Below, piece after piece: positions 1 through 11,260 of a stretch of DNA of 64,000 nt. Position 1 is the first letter of the stretch. The number at the start of each line of letters is the position of its first letter. This DNA comes from Primulina eburnea (taxonomy: Eukaryota; Streptophyta; Magnoliopsida; Lamiales; Gesneriaceae), in contig NC_133103.1 of NCBI RefSeq assembly GCF_022965805.1, positions 52,960,386-53,024,385 on the forward strand, in the 5' to 3' direction. The notes below the pieces were generated by a model. The model ran no database searches. It saw nothing but the letters and a program-made list of their open reading frames with translations, and had not been told where the DNA came from. The position numbers and the translations under genes are program-made.

Positions 1-499
1 ATATACAGAAAAGTTATGCCGCCAACCAAGGGTGTTACTTTTTAATGAGATATATAATGACTATAGAAATAACATTAATTTTAACAATTATTTTATTTGA
101 TTCTCGTATATAAATCATGTTGGCTATTTTTTGTTATATTAAAAATCAATGTTTACTGTTAATCATAAGACATGTGTCACCACGTCGCTTGACAAGCCAA
201 CAATATTAACTTTCAAGCAAGAAAAAAAAACAAACAAAAAATGACTATATTAAGTTCTTAAGTTTAAAACGAGATATCAAATTTGAACAAATATCTCACG
301 AACTAAAATAACCAAATTTAAATATTTATGTAATAAATTATTACATATATAATTTTCTATTCAGCCCAATTTGTTGTTGGGTCATCCAAGCCCATAAGGA
401 GGACCCATTTCCAATGCTGGATTGTACGATAGCCCCGTGGTACAAGTGGGCTTATTATAATGCCTATTAATGAAGGTGTTAATTCTTAATAGGGTGACT
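1..499. other. AT-rich intergenic DNA, no gene seen
   Basis: No coding signal, RNA gene or recognisable element is visible. The sequence is AT-rich with short A and T runs, typical of plant intergenic DNA. Confidence 0.6.
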
Positions 500-646
500 C
501 TCATGTGAGACTGTCTCACGGATCTTGATATGTGAGACGGGTCAACCATATCCATATTCACAATAAAAAGTAATACTCTTTTCATGAATGACCCAAATAA
601 AAGATCCGTCTCATAAATACAACCCGTGAGACCAACTCACACAAGT
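500..646 (-). repeat. Small inverted-repeat element (MITE-like), copy 1
   Basis: About 147 bp bounded by sequence related to the palindrome GTGAGACGGTCTCAC. Read on the minus strand it matches the elements at 2271-2419 and 11261-11430, including the inner segment with TTTGGGTCAT and the AATAAAAAGTAAT-type stretch. Non-coding and dispersed in both orientations, so a non-autonomous mobile repeat is the simplest reading. No clear target duplication was identified. Confidence 0.7.
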
Positions 647-876
647 ATTTGTCTTCTTAATATAAGATAAGAAGCAAATACTCAAAAATTTATTCTTTGG
701 TAGCAACCAAATATTAGGTACGTGGCTTATAAAACATTGATACATGCGAGTAATTTTATATAACTTGTTTAATTACATGATATTTGGTGTTTGAATCATT
801 TTATAAGTCATACGAAACGATAAAAGTTAAAGATTTTGACAGATTTATAATTAGATAATTGAAATTTGATGGCTTT

Positions 877-880
<4 letters not shown>

Positions 881-968
<88 letters not shown>
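881..968. repeat. Compound (AC)n(AT)n microsatellite
   Basis: About 20 AC units run directly into about 24 AT units, uninterrupted. A compound dinucleotide microsatellite that is likely to be length-polymorphic. Confidence 0.97.
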
Positions 969-970
<2 letters not shown>

Positions 971-1880
971 TAACTATATTATTACGTTAGAGACACTTAG
1001 AGTAACTAATTTTTGGTGTCATTGTCTGTTTTAATAATTTAAATTGATGTCTTTTCTTATATATATTTATACTATATTATCAAGTTTGAGACACAGAGTA
1101 ACTAACTTTTGGTGTTATTGTCTGTTTTAATAATTATATATATTAATAAGTGTGAAAATTTTGATGTAAGTTATTCAATTCTTTCTTTTTCTTCTTTTTT
1201 CTATTTATTTTGTAATTCATATATCAAAATCACATTGTAGTTATTCATTATTTTTTATAATTATATTTTGATTTCATTTAAATATAAATCAAATTGATTA
1301 TAAAAAATATTTGTACATACACGCTATGTGTGCATCGGTACTTGTGTGCAGTTTGGTATAATCAAGATCGAGTTGTACTGTTTGTGGGCATCACAAAATT
1401 TCATGGTACCATCAAAAAACAAGTGTACAACCCCAGAAACGAACAAGACAGTCGAATGACGTGGCACAGCAAACGGCACCGAGAGATCGACACGTCATCG
1501 AATGGGGCCCAGAAAACAGCACTACCAGGTCACCACACTTTTGAGTAAAGTCGGGTTTTTATTGTCGGAAAATCCGGAAACGTGTTTCCTAGATATTGTA
1601 GATAGTTAATAATATTTTATTTTTATTACTAAAAATGCAACATTATATGTACAATTAATTTGGTATTGATTAAAATAATTTAAAGCCGTGTTTATAAATA
1701 CATAAAAAGGAATAAAAAATTCAAGTGTCTCTATTTGGTCAAAAGATACGAATAGGAGGAGTCTTGTCAAGGTCCAAGTCATTCAAATTTCTAAAAGAAA
1801 TTTAAATATCCCTAAATTCGGGATTGCCTTTAATATATATCGGAAATCGTGAGTCTCATAATGGTTTGAACCCTTTTTAT

Positions 1881-1886
<6 letters not shown>
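969..1886. other. Intergenic DNA, no gene seen
   Basis: AT-rich and non-coding. A segment ending TTTTGGTGT-ATTGTCTGTTTTAATAAT occurs twice, near 1010-1036 and 1107-1130, suggesting a roughly 95 bp local duplication next to the microsatellite. The open frame near 1294-1548 has no recognisable protein features and is treated as chance. Confidence 0.5.
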
Positions 1887-1935
<49 letters not shown>

Positions 1936-1943
1936 ATATAATA
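1887..1943. repeat. (TA)n microsatellite
   Basis: A pure TA run of about 22 units followed by imperfect ATATA units. Confidence 0.95.
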
Positions 1944-2270
1944 ATTGTTTTAATTATAGGAGATAAAAGGTTGTTTTATTATTTATTAGTAAAAAAAATA
2001 TATATAGTGAATTTGAAATGGAAGAGACAAAAAGGGGTTTGACTCCTTTGATAATGACTTTAACATGTTCTTTTAGGAACGTGAAAGTTTCATAAAATAA
2101 ATTTTAAAGATCACTAAGTATTATAATGTGGTTTGTACTTTTTGACTATAGCCTTTTATAACTCACCTTTTATGTACAAAGTAATTAATTTTAATTATAT
2201 GATATGAAATTTATTTTCAAATCAAACAAATGAAAATATATTTGGATCCATAATTTTAATAATTACAAAA

Positions 2271-2419
2271 ACTTGTGTGAGACGATCTCACGGGTCGTAT
2301 TTTATGAGACTGATATCTTATTTGGGTCATCTATAAAAAAACATTACTTTTTATTGTGAATATCGGTATGGTTGACCCGTCTCACAAATAAAGATTCGTG
2401 AGACCGTCTCACAAGATAC
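2271..2419 (+). repeat. Small inverted-repeat element (MITE-like), copy 2
   Basis: About 149 bp. It starts with ACTTGTGTGAGACGATCTCACG and ends with GTGAGACCGTCTCACAAG, so its ends are inverted copies and each end is itself nearly palindromic. Homologous to 500-646 (opposite strand) and 11261-11430 (same strand). Confidence 0.8.
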
Positions 2420-2585
2420 CTACTCTTTTATAATCTCGAATTCGAGCATAGTTTGATCCGATTATTGCATTAATATGCTATTCTTTTATACAATAATAAT
2501 GAAAATGATATGCTTTCTTTCTAAACTCCAAAATTTCTAAAGTTCAGCTGAGTCAAATCTCGCCTAACTTTGATCATTAGACTAA

Positions 2586-2770
2586 TGGTTAAGGGTGAGC
2601 ATAGTTTGGTTAAAACTGAAATAACCGACCGGACTGAAAAATTCGGTTTAAATGGTTTGGTTTTATCGGTTTTTCGGCCGGTTACAGTTTCAAAATTAAA
2701 GAAATTCGGTTTGGTTTACGGTTTTGATCCCCAGAAAACCGAAATAATCGAACCGACTATATTATATTTA
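2586..2770. repeat. Possible hAT-type terminal fragment, GGTTCGGTTT-rich
   Basis: The segment begins AAGGGTGAGCATAGTTTGGTT and continues with repeated CGGTTT and AACCGA motifs on both strands. Plant non-autonomous hAT elements commonly have ends of this style (inference from general knowledge). The matching opposite end with GCTCACCCT is not seen nearby, so at most this is one end of a truncated element. The overlapping open frame is low-complexity and is not taken as a gene. Confidence 0.4.
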
Positions 2771-3288
2771 ACTATAGGTTTTTTGTATAATGAGCTAATA
2801 AATAGACATTAGTCATGTGACAAGTCCAATATTGACAATTAAAAATTCAAATTGTTATTGAAGCTCATATTGTTAAATGTATTGAGATGTAAAATCTATG
2901 TGCATTTTGGAGTCTGAGAATTGAAATTTAATGACTGTGATATTTTTTTTATTGAATTGCTTATGTGTTTTCTGACCTCGACACATCCTCTATTTATAGA
3001 CGCTGATATCACTCATACGAAAGACCAAAGGTTGCATTCAATAAACAACCGAAGCATCAACAGTTGATCGGTCTGACATTCGACGCACTCAGGACGTGCT
3101 CGTACGTTTGCACACAAAGTCAATCCTTTTCCAGTTCAAATCAGGCTCATGGTTTGCACTACCTACGTCGACGTGTGCGAGAGAGGTTCTCTTGATCAAT
3201 AATTCTTTCAGTTCCATAAAGTATAATACAATATAAGCTCATCTGTATCACTTATTTTTCTTATGTGAGACAAACCCACCATTTCCCA
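2771..3288. other. Intergenic DNA, no gene seen
   Basis: Slightly less AT-rich than its surroundings around 2990-3190. No reading frame, splice pattern or known repeat is recognised. Confidence 0.4.
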
Positions 3289-3475
3289 ATTTTCATTCAC
3301 ATACAAGGAAAATCTATTATCATATACATATACAAAACCCAATATATCTTTGAAGTACTTGTATTAAGTTGTTTTTGTTGGATTAAATATACATACGCAC
3401 TACAAGAACTTCAAAGATATATTGGGTTTTGTGTGTGTATGTGATAATAGGTTTTCCACGTATGTGAATGAAAAT
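3289..3475. repeat. Long imperfect hairpin (inverted repeat)
   Basis: The left arm (about 3289-3363) and right arm (about 3401-3475) are reverse complements over about 75 bp with few mismatches, separated by a loop of about 37 bp. The shared arm sequence includes CCCAATATATCTTTGAAGT on the left and its complement on the right. A third partial copy of the arm (ACAAGAACTTCAAAGATAT) follows at about 3484-3503. It lies about 0.75 kb upstream of the ERF gene start. It may be a foldback transposon remnant or a small-RNA precursor; the sequence alone does not decide. Confidence 0.8.
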
Positions 3476-3503
3476 CATACACATTACAAGAACTTCAAAG
3501 ATA

Positions 3504-4133
3504 TCACTTATCCTAATATTTCTTTAACCAAGCACGTTTGGAATTAATATGATTAGCCAAAATAAGATGGGAAACCAGATGTTTGTTGCCACTTTTGACT
3601 TGTTAAGCCTAACAAGTACAATTATTGTCTTGGAGCTTTGACATATAATTATGTTTTTATCTTCCGAAAATTTTAATTAAAGGCCATACACATGTATATC
3701 ATTTCGATTAATGAAAATCCCCAACCACTCCCTTTGAAATTCCTAAAATAAAGACAAGAAAATCAAATAATTTAAGATGATAAACATTTTTGCATTATTC
3801 AAGGAAACAAGATTTCAAATGCTTGAAACTCTCAAGAAACATGCAGACAAGAAACTTGTGTCTTTATAACATTAACCTGTCTCAATTTTCACATTAAACA
3901 ATTATTTGATGCTTCTAATTTAATCCAACATTCTTCAATAATGTTATCAATATCGGAATTTATAGTGACTTTCGAGAAGTAATTTAAAATATTTATAGGA
4001 ACTAGCAACCCAAAGTGTTGTGCATCTGGGATAGAATGTCACATTATTAAAATTAATATATTATGAATCTATATATTCAATAAAATATCACATTTCCAAT
4101 GTCCTTTTCCCCTCAACATCATCGTAGATTCAT
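3504..4133. promoter_or_regulatory. Upstream region of the ERF gene
   Basis: AT-rich region between the hairpin and the predicted transcription start of the ERF gene. No specific operator-like site can be defended. The proximal part (4080-4140) is C/T-enriched. Confidence 0.4.
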
Positions 4134-4142
4134 AACTCAGTG

Positions 4143-4150
4143 CCTTTAAA
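4143..4150 (+). promoter_or_regulatory. Putative TATA-like box of the ERF gene
   Basis: CTTTAAAAG lies about 90 bp before the ATG at 4234, in a context where the following 80 bp are C-rich and lack ATG, like a plant 5' leader. The position is plausible but untested. Confidence 0.4.
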
Positions 4151-4233
4151 AGAGCCCTCCGACACACTTCGTTCAAACTCAAAAAACTTCCTTTAATTTT
4201 TTTCTCGCACTTTCCACTAAAAAATTCAAAAAC

Positions 4234-5160
4234 ATGTCAACAGATAAACTCTTCGATAAACCCTTAACCCTCTTTGAGCCCATCCTCACTGAAACAGGAT
4301 TCACACTACTTCAACGCAACACGTTGGCGTCATCTCATCCCACCGAGCGAAGGGGCAGGAAGAGAACAATGGAGCCAGGGCGGTTCCTAGGCGTCAGGCG
4401 ACGACCGTGGGGCCGATACGCAGCTGAAATTCGAGACCCTACCACCAAAGAAAGGCATTGGTTAGGCACCTTTGACACTGCTCAAGAAGCGGCTTTGGCC
4501 TATGACAGGGCTGCCCTTTCCATCAAAGGCACTCAAGCTAGGACTAATTTCATATACACTGATCAATCAACTTTTCAATCTGTTTTCAACCATTTTCAGC
4601 AGAATTCTACTGCTAAAAGTAAAACTGAGCAACCCTTTTGCCATCTACCACCTTCTGATAACAAGATTTTTCTAGAACCGGCCCAATCAGACAAATGTCG
4701 TTCTCATGAATCTTCTTTGTACAATTCACCAGTTAATGACGATGTCATTTTCTTCAATACTGACATGAATTCCGGGTACTTAGATTGCATAGTCCCTAAC
4801 AACTGTCTGAAACCTTCTACTTCAACTGCCGGTATCACTTCCAAGAAAGTTGAGGAGAGTGGGATTTTAAGCTCGAACACGACAGCAGGATTGAATCTTG
4901 GGAACCCTGATATTGAATCTTGTTACGAAGAAGCTGGTTATGGATTTTGGGATACAGATCAGTCATGGGATGAGCTTTCAGCTATTATAAACGACCCTTT
5001 AATGCTGGGAAACCAATGCATGGGATCAGACTCGAACCAAATCTCTGGGATGATGAAATATCCGAGCAGCATGAGTGATAATGCCCCTAATTCAGCTGAA
5101 AGTTTTTCTTCTCTTGGAGATGCAGTTGATTTGGGATACACCCCATCCTCGGAGTACTGA
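4234..5160 (+). CDS. AP2/ERF transcription factor, PUCHI/LEP-like (ERF group VIII)
   Basis: Single-exon gene of 308 codons encoding a sequence-specific DNA-binding protein that should act in the nucleus. One AP2/ERF domain spans roughly residues 50-107. It has the [19 protein letters not shown] start, the WLGTF core, and alanine and aspartate at the positions characteristic of the ERF subfamily ([17 protein letters not shown]). A basic stretch (RRGRKR, residues 39-44) precedes it and may be a nuclear localisation signal. The wording [17 protein letters not shown] and [12 protein letters not shown] is typical of the PUCHI/ERF086 and LEAFY PETIOLE branch, known in Arabidopsis for lateral root primordium and floral meristem identity (family knowledge). 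The tail is Ser/Asn-rich with an acidic, aromatic patch ([13 protein letters not shown], about 237-249) that could be an activation region. The absence of introns fits the group. Start chosen as the first ATG after an ATG-free C-rich leader. PUCHI itself rather than a close paralogue is an inference. Confidence 0.9.
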   Translation: MSTDKLFDKPLTLFEPILTETGFTLLQRNTLASSHPTERRGRKRTMEPGRFLGVRRRPWGRYAAEIRDPTTKERHWLGTFDTAQEAALAYDRAALSIKGTQARTNFIYTDQSTFQSVFNHFQQNSTAKSKTEQPFCHLPPSDNKIFLEPAQSDKCRSHESSLYNSPVNDDVIFFNTDMNSGYLDCIVPNNCLKPSTSTAGITSKKVEESGILSSNTTAGLNLGNPDIESCYEEAGYGFWDTDQSWDELSAIINDPLMLGNQCMGSDSNQISGMMKYPSSMSDNAPNSAESFSSLGDAVDLGYTPSSEY

Positions 5161-5554
5161 TTGCGAACCCACCCTTTAATCATTTTCTTCTGCTATAAAT
5201 CTTTCCTTTTTTTCAGGTTTTGGGAAAAAGTATTTATAGCACACAGTTTCACAAGATTGTGAAGATCGACTGGTTCTTTTGCAGCTGCTGATCCCAACAT
5301 GGAACTAATTAATAAGTTGTGACTCTGATCTTTCTTAACTAATGCGTGCGCTCACTTACAAGTTACAAATGGCTCGAACTAATTAATGTATTTTTGAAGA
5401 ACAAACGCATGCTTATATATTACATTTTAATCTTCTCCAAATTGATGATGAACGATATACGTATATGTCTGCTAATTGGTATAGCTTTCTGTCATACATA
5501 TTGCCTTTAAAAATACTAATAGATGGTATATATGATATGAGGCTTGAACAAGTT
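5161..5554 (+). other. ERF 3' untranslated region and downstream DNA
   Basis: Begins right after the TGA at 5158-5160. AT-rich with several T-rich elements, and no other gene is seen. The end of the transcript cannot be fixed. Confidence 0.4.
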
Positions 5555-5558
5555 TGTG

Positions 5559-5594
<36 letters not shown>
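5555..5594. repeat. (CT)n microsatellite
   Basis: About 20 uninterrupted CT units. The small open frames crossing it on both strands are artefacts of the dinucleotide run. Confidence 0.95.
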
Positions 5595-5598
<4 letters not shown>

Positions 5599-5878
5599 CA
5601 ATTAGTTTCATGTCTCAAACTACTGCAGAATGAAGCTAATATCATAACCATTATGGATGAAACTCAGCTTCCACCTTGTATATCTTCTTTTCACAAAGTA
5701 TCTTATTCAAGGGAATTTAAGATCATTCACACTTGAACCACCTACAACTTAAAGTAATAAAAAAATTAGTTCCTACTAACTGATGTCATATTGAATCACA
5801 CGTTAAAAAACCATTCGAAGCAGTATTCTTCCAAAGATGGCCTTGTTTCCTATTTCGAACCATAAAAATACTAAATCC

Positions 5879-7979
5879 TGTTAAATGTCCCACATTTAGA
5901 TAATTAACTTTTGAGTGACATATATTGGCTTGGACAATCCTCCCCCCTTGAGCTAGTTTTTGGGGTTGAGTTAGGTCCAAGTTTCAATCTTAACATGATA
6001 TCAGAGCCCGGGTTTCACCGTTATGTGTTGGACTGTCTATAATTAGGCCACCTGTTCTGTCCATAATTGAGTCATTTGTAAACTCCACGCTTCAGATGTT
6101 CATTCCTGGGCGTGAGAGAGGTGTGTTAATTGTCCCATATCGGTTGGATAAATAACCTTTGAGTGGCATATATTGCCTTGGACAATCCTCCCCCCTTGAG
6201 CTAGCTTTTGGGGTTGAGTTAGGTCCAAGTTCCAATCTTAACATGGTATCAGAGCCCGGGTTTCACCGTTATGTGTTGGACTGTCTACAGTTAGGCCATC
6301 CGTTCTGCCAATAATTGGGTCATTTGTAAACTCCACGCTCCAGATGTTCATTCCTGGGCGTGAGAGGGGTGTGTTAAATGCCCCACATCGGTTAGATAAT
6401 TAACCTTTGAGTGGCATATATTGGCTTGGACAATCCTCTCCCCTTGAGCTAGTTTTTGGGGTTGAGTTAGGTCCAAGTTTCAATCTTAACATGATATCAG
6501 AGCCCGGGTTTCACCGTTATGTGTTGGACTGTCTATAATTAGGCCACCCGTTCTGCCCATAATTGAGTCATTTGTAAACTCCACGCTCCAGATGTTCATT
6601 CCTGGGCGTGAGAGAGGTGTGTTAATTGTCCCATATCGGTTGGATAAATAACCTTTGAGTGGCATATATTGCCTTGGACAATCTTCCCCCCTTGAGCTAG
6701 CTTTTGGGGTTGAGTTGGGTCCAAGTTCCAATCTTAACATGGTATCAGAGCCCGGGTTTCACCGTTATGTGTTGGACTGTCTACAATTAGGCCACCCGTT
6801 CTGCCCATAATTGGGTCATTTGTAAACTCCACGCTCCAGATGTTCATTCCTGGGCGTGAGAGGGGTGTGTTAAATGCCCCACATCGGTTAGATAATTAAC
6901 CTTTGAGTGGCATATATTGGCTTGGACAATCCTCCCCCCTTGAGCTAGTTTTTGGGGTTGAGTTAGGTCCAAGTTTCAATATTAACATGGTATCAGAGCC
7001 AGGGTTTCACTGTTATGTGTTGGACTGTCTATAATTAGGCCACCCGTTCTGCCCATAATTAGGTCATTTGTAAACTCCACGCTCCAGATGTTCATTCCTG
7101 GGCGTGAGAGGGGTGTGTTAATTGTCCCACATCGGTTGGATAAATAACCTTTGAGTGTCATATATTGCCTTGGACAATCCTCCCCCCTTGAGCTAGCTTT
7201 TGGGGTTGAGTTAGGTCCAAGTTCCAATCTTAACATGGTATCAGAGCCCGGGTTTCACCGTTATGTGTTGGACTGTCTACAATTAGGCCATCCGTTCTGC
7301 CCATAATTGGGTCATTTGTAAACTCCACGCTCCAGATGTTCATTCCTGGGCGTGAGAGGGGTGTGTTAAATGCCCCACATCGGTTAGATAATTAACCTTT
7401 GAGTGGCATATATTGGCTTGGACAATCCTCTCCCCTTGAGCTAGTTTTTGGGGTTGAGTTAGGTCCAAGTTTCAATCTTAACATGATATCAGAGCCCGGG
7501 TTTCACCGTTATGTGTTGGACTGTCTATAATTAGGCCACCCGTTCTGCCCATAATTGGGTCATTTGTAAATTCCACGCTCCAGATGTTCATTCCTGGGCG
7601 TGAGAGGGGTGTGTTAATTGTCCCACATCGGTTGGATAATTAACTTTTGAGTGACATATATTGGCTGGGACAATCCTCCCCCCTTGAGCTAGCTTTTGGG
7701 GTGGAGTTAGGTCCAAGTTCCAATCTTAACATGATATCAGAGTCCGGGTTTCACCGTTATGTGTTGGATTGCCTACAATTAGGCCACCCGTTCTGCCCAT
7801 AATTGGGTCATTTGTAAACTCCACGCTCCAGATGTTCATTCCTGGACGTGAGAGGGGTGTGTTAAATGTCCCACATCGGTTAGATAATTAACCTTTGAGT
7901 GACATATATTGGCTTGGACAATCTTCCTCGCTTGAGCTAGTTTTTGGAGTTGAGTTAGGTCCAAGTATCAATCTTAACA
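5879..7979 (+). mobile_element. Tandem TRIM retrotransposon array (nine LTRs, eight internal regions)
   Basis: LTR starts (TGTTAA...) fall at 5879, 6124, 6372, 6620, 6868, 7116, 7364, 7612 and 7860. Apart from the first step the period is exactly 248 bp. Each LTR is 117-120 bp, starts TG and ends CTTAACA, and has the CCCACATCGGTT start seen in many plant TRIM LTRs. Each is followed by TGGTATCAGAGC or TGATATCAGAGC, the usual initiator-tRNA-Met primer-binding site of plant LTR retroelements. The internal region is about 128 bp with no coding capacity and ends in a purine-rich tract (GAGAGGGGTG) just before the next LTR. Units alternate strictly between type A (GATAATTAAC, ATTGGCTTGG, CTAGTTTTTG) and type B (GATAAATAAC, ATTGCCTTGG, CTAGCTTTTG), so the higher-order unit is 496 bp. 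The outer flanks AATCC and AATAC differ at one base and may be a decayed 5 bp target duplication. Small open frames inside are by-products of the repeat. Confidence 0.9.
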
Positions 7980-9950
7980 AATACAAAGAGACACAGTTAG
8001 ATCACAAACCATTTCTTGTACGTTTCTTTGAAAACACCACTTTTCCAACCAGTGAAATCGATGAAAGAAAACAAAAAATGAAAAACATCATTATATTTCA
8101 CCAAAATGAACGCAGCATACACTCAAAATAGTAGACAGAATGATGCTTTTCAAAGGGGATTTTTGAATATAGAGACTAATAATATTCAGCTCCCTTATGG
8201 AATTCATATATCTCTCTTTAAAAAATTAATTAGTTATTAATTCTTTTACTTTTCAAAAAATAAGCTAAAAAATTCTTAAGTCGACAATTTTATTTACACG
8301 CGCTTGAAATGCAACTGATCAAATATTTTTTTTTTTACGTTTTCATTACTTAAAATTACATAAATACCGTCAAATCTGTAAATATTTTTTTTCTTAGTAG
8401 GTTTTTCCTTTTTCAATTTTAAAAATTTTTAAACCAACTTATTAACCAATATGTTATTTTTCCTTCAAAAAAAAAAACCAATATGTTATTTTTATTATTT
8501 TGTAAAACTTAAAAGAATAATAAAAAGCATTAATATTCAAAAGAATAATAATAATTATTAATACGAAGTATAATATAATAATAATAATGTAAAAATTATT
8601 AAAAAATGATAATAATGATAAAAATAATATTGAAATATTATTATAATAATATTATCAAAATCATAGAACAACTCAATTAATCTTAATTTAAATCATTCAC
8701 ATATAAGTAAAATAAAACCATTGATTATAAATATAAATACACACCCCCACACACATATAAATAAATATATCTATCATATATTCAAAAAATATCCAAAATA
8801 GGGATATTAAAAATCAAATCAAGAGGAGTAAAACCGATTTTTAATCAAGAAATTGATAACAAAAATTTGTATATTATTTTTAAAAATAATAATAACCACA
8901 ATATATAATTATTTCGAATAACTAAAATGAGAAATATTTAAACAGAGTTTCTTCTACTTTGTTAAAAATTTGAATATAAAATAAGGGTGTCCAAAAATCA
9001 AATTAAGCCGAGTAAAACCGATTTATATATATAAAAAATAATTGAGGAAAAATTAATTTTGTAGGATGATCACTTATTGTTTTAACAAAATTTTGTTCTA
9101 TCAAATTGATATAAATATTGCACTTCAACAATTACTCTCTCAATAATGACATCCATTTCAATAAATTAAAATTGAACCTGCGACTTTGACTTTGATGTAA
9201 ATTATATGACCGAACGTTTGTTATTTTACCAAAAACTATAGTTGATGGTAATCGTGAAGTTCCAATCTTTTAAATTGTGCAACAACTTGAGTACAACGTT
9301 TCGATGATTCTACAAAGCAGATGAATAATTACACCACAACAAATTTTTTATTTTTCTAAAAATAAATTAAGATTAGAGTTTACATGATTGATCTTGTATT
9401 AGGGCTGAGGTAACCGAGTGTAATTTGATTTTACGTCGTTAAATGTTCGATGCAAAAAAATATCAATTATATTTAAATAAATATAAAAATAAAAATTATG
9501 ATTAAATTTAATAATTTAGAATAAATTAAAATCTCAAAAAAAAAATCAGTCATACTAAAATTTATTATTATTACTATTATAATTATTGGTATATTTCATA
9601 TTATTAATTTTTTGTTATTTTGAACACTACTATTTGTATTTAGTTTATCCTTGACAATAATATTATTAATGAATTTTATCATTTATTTTTAAAAATTACA
9701 AAAAAAAAAAAAATCACATATTCGGTTAGCATGTTGGTGAAGTAACGATTTCAAACAATGATCCTTCTCCCATTTTATAAAAAATAAAAATTTAAAACAG
9801 TACAAATTAATAAGTATATGTTAAATAATAGAAAAACTCGCTAACAAATTATATATTTAAATATTTAAGGGTATTTATATCATTTTATGTAATAAAAAAT
9901 ATGACCAATAACTTTTCAAGTGGGCGTAAACAAAATTTCCGACCCAATGG
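7980..9950. other. AT-rich intergenic DNA, no gene seen
   Basis: Very AT-rich, with many TAATAATA-type runs (about 8510-8660) and T runs. Two short segments resemble each other (ATCAAATCAAGAGGAGTAAA near 8813 and ATCAAATTAAGCCGAGTAAA near 8997), hinting at an old dispersed repeat. No convincing coding signal. Confidence 0.5.
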
Positions 9951-9959
9951 TATCTTTGG

Positions 9960-10800
9960 TGATTCCGGAAGTCAGATCAGGCCTCAAGTCTGATGAAGCC
10001 AAGGATGCACTCGTGTATCCCGTGGGGTAAGGAGCGACAGGAATATCAGTAAGAGAGGATGCAGATGTGCTGTAACTCAAAAGTTCTCACTGCGTGATCG
10101 AATTCGCACAAGGGCCCATATCTGCTGAGAATGCACTAGCAGAGGTGGATGGTGGCAGTATCCCGATCATTAATGGGCTTGCACCAATGGTTGGTTTAGT
10201 ACTTGAAGGGGGCACACGACTACCAGCAGTCTGTACTGATTCACAAGTTAGCACAAAAGAAGAGATAATTAAATTCACATAAATGAGCTGCTTCATGTCC
10301 AACCCCCAGATAGGGAGTCCAACCAGGAACAGGGATAACACAGATGGGAAAGATCAATGGAGCGTAATTTCCAGGGGCGTATGAACCTGGAAGCACGGCT
10401 GGTCTGGCCACTGGCCAGTTTCCAGAAAATATCCCATACTGTTGGGAAGACTGAATTGGAGACTGTGCCGATGGAAACACTGTGGTTCCAGGCAAACCTG
10501 GTGGATCAACCAAAGGAACCAGGGCCAGGTAACCGATGAATTTTTAAGTAATGCGAACTTGCATTGCCCCGTTTTAATATAATATGCACATTCCTTTTTC
10601 ACCCCGCAATATAGACTTGATGAATAGCTGAATGCGATGATAATAGATCAGGGGGTGAAAAAGAACAAGAATAATAGGTTTTCAAGTACCTGACCTCTCG
10701 CAAAGGGAATCCATAAAAATTCAGGGTCACTGCGGGGGAGAATTCAATTATGTGCTTTGGGTGGTCAGCACCAAATTTACATACTCTCGTTTGCATGTAG
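9960..10800 (-). pseudogene. CCCH zinc-finger protein pseudogene (ZFN-type), fragment
   Basis: On the minus strand a fragment around 10796-10690 ends DHPKHIIEFSPAVTLNFYGF. After an intron-like gap, 10602-10560 reads KKECAYYIKTGQCKF. Spacing and wording are those of the repeated CX8CX5CX3H fingers of plant ZFN/C3H RNA- or DNA-binding proteins. Downstream, 10500-10320 encodes a Pro/Gln-rich segment ending PVPGWTPY, another hallmark of that family's C-terminal half. The gene is broken: after each CKF the next cysteine and histidine are missing or frameshifted, the reading frame changes several times, and the expected acceptor before GGTGAAAAAG reads GCG instead of CAG. No upstream exons are seen. 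A functional gene is unlikely. Confidence 0.75.
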
Positions 10801-11260
10801 TACTACATACATGCATATTCAGTTCAGACAGTTTGATATCATGTATAAAACGATGGTATGAATAAGACTATAATGACTTTCATATAAAATAGAGAAACAC
10901 TTAACCAACAGATTTGAACAGAGGTTCTGTTATTAATCAATTATGACAATCATCTTGATCAAAGAGAATCCATGAAATACAGTTCTATCGCATGCCATAG
11001 GAGCATAAAAAAATCAAGGAATGGTAGTTAAAACACTTGTCAAAGTAAAAGGAAGGGAATCACAATAAATCAGTTGTAAGCATGCACACGAAACATAATA
11101 TGAAAAATGAAAAACTCGGCATCATTTTGTCCCACCGGAGTCATTGACTATCTCTCACTTGGGAACTATATCACTGGTCAAAAGAATGACATCATATGAC
11201 ATTAACAAAGAATTTAATTTTACTAATAAGAATTTATAGTCTATGTTAATATGACAAAAA
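10801..11260. other. Intergenic DNA, no gene seen
   Basis: AT-rich, no reading frame of note. It may hold further decayed parts of the CCCH pseudogene, but nothing can be recognised. Confidence 0.4.

Noticed and set aside
1294..1548. 84-codon open frame in the intergenic region
   Set aside because: No recognisable protein motif, no splice or promoter context; chance frame between microsatellites.
5554..5736. Open frames running through the (CT)n tract on both strands
   Set aside because: Created by the dinucleotide repeat; Ser-Leu and Arg-Glu runs only.
5996..6010. TATCAGAGCC motifs considered as remains of full-size copia elements
   Set aside because: The internal distance to the next LTR is only about 128 bp in every unit, so the unit is a TRIM and not a deleted copia.
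6486..7236. Two similar 84-codon minus-strand frames
   Set aside because: They are the same segment of neighbouring TRIM units read backwards, not genes.
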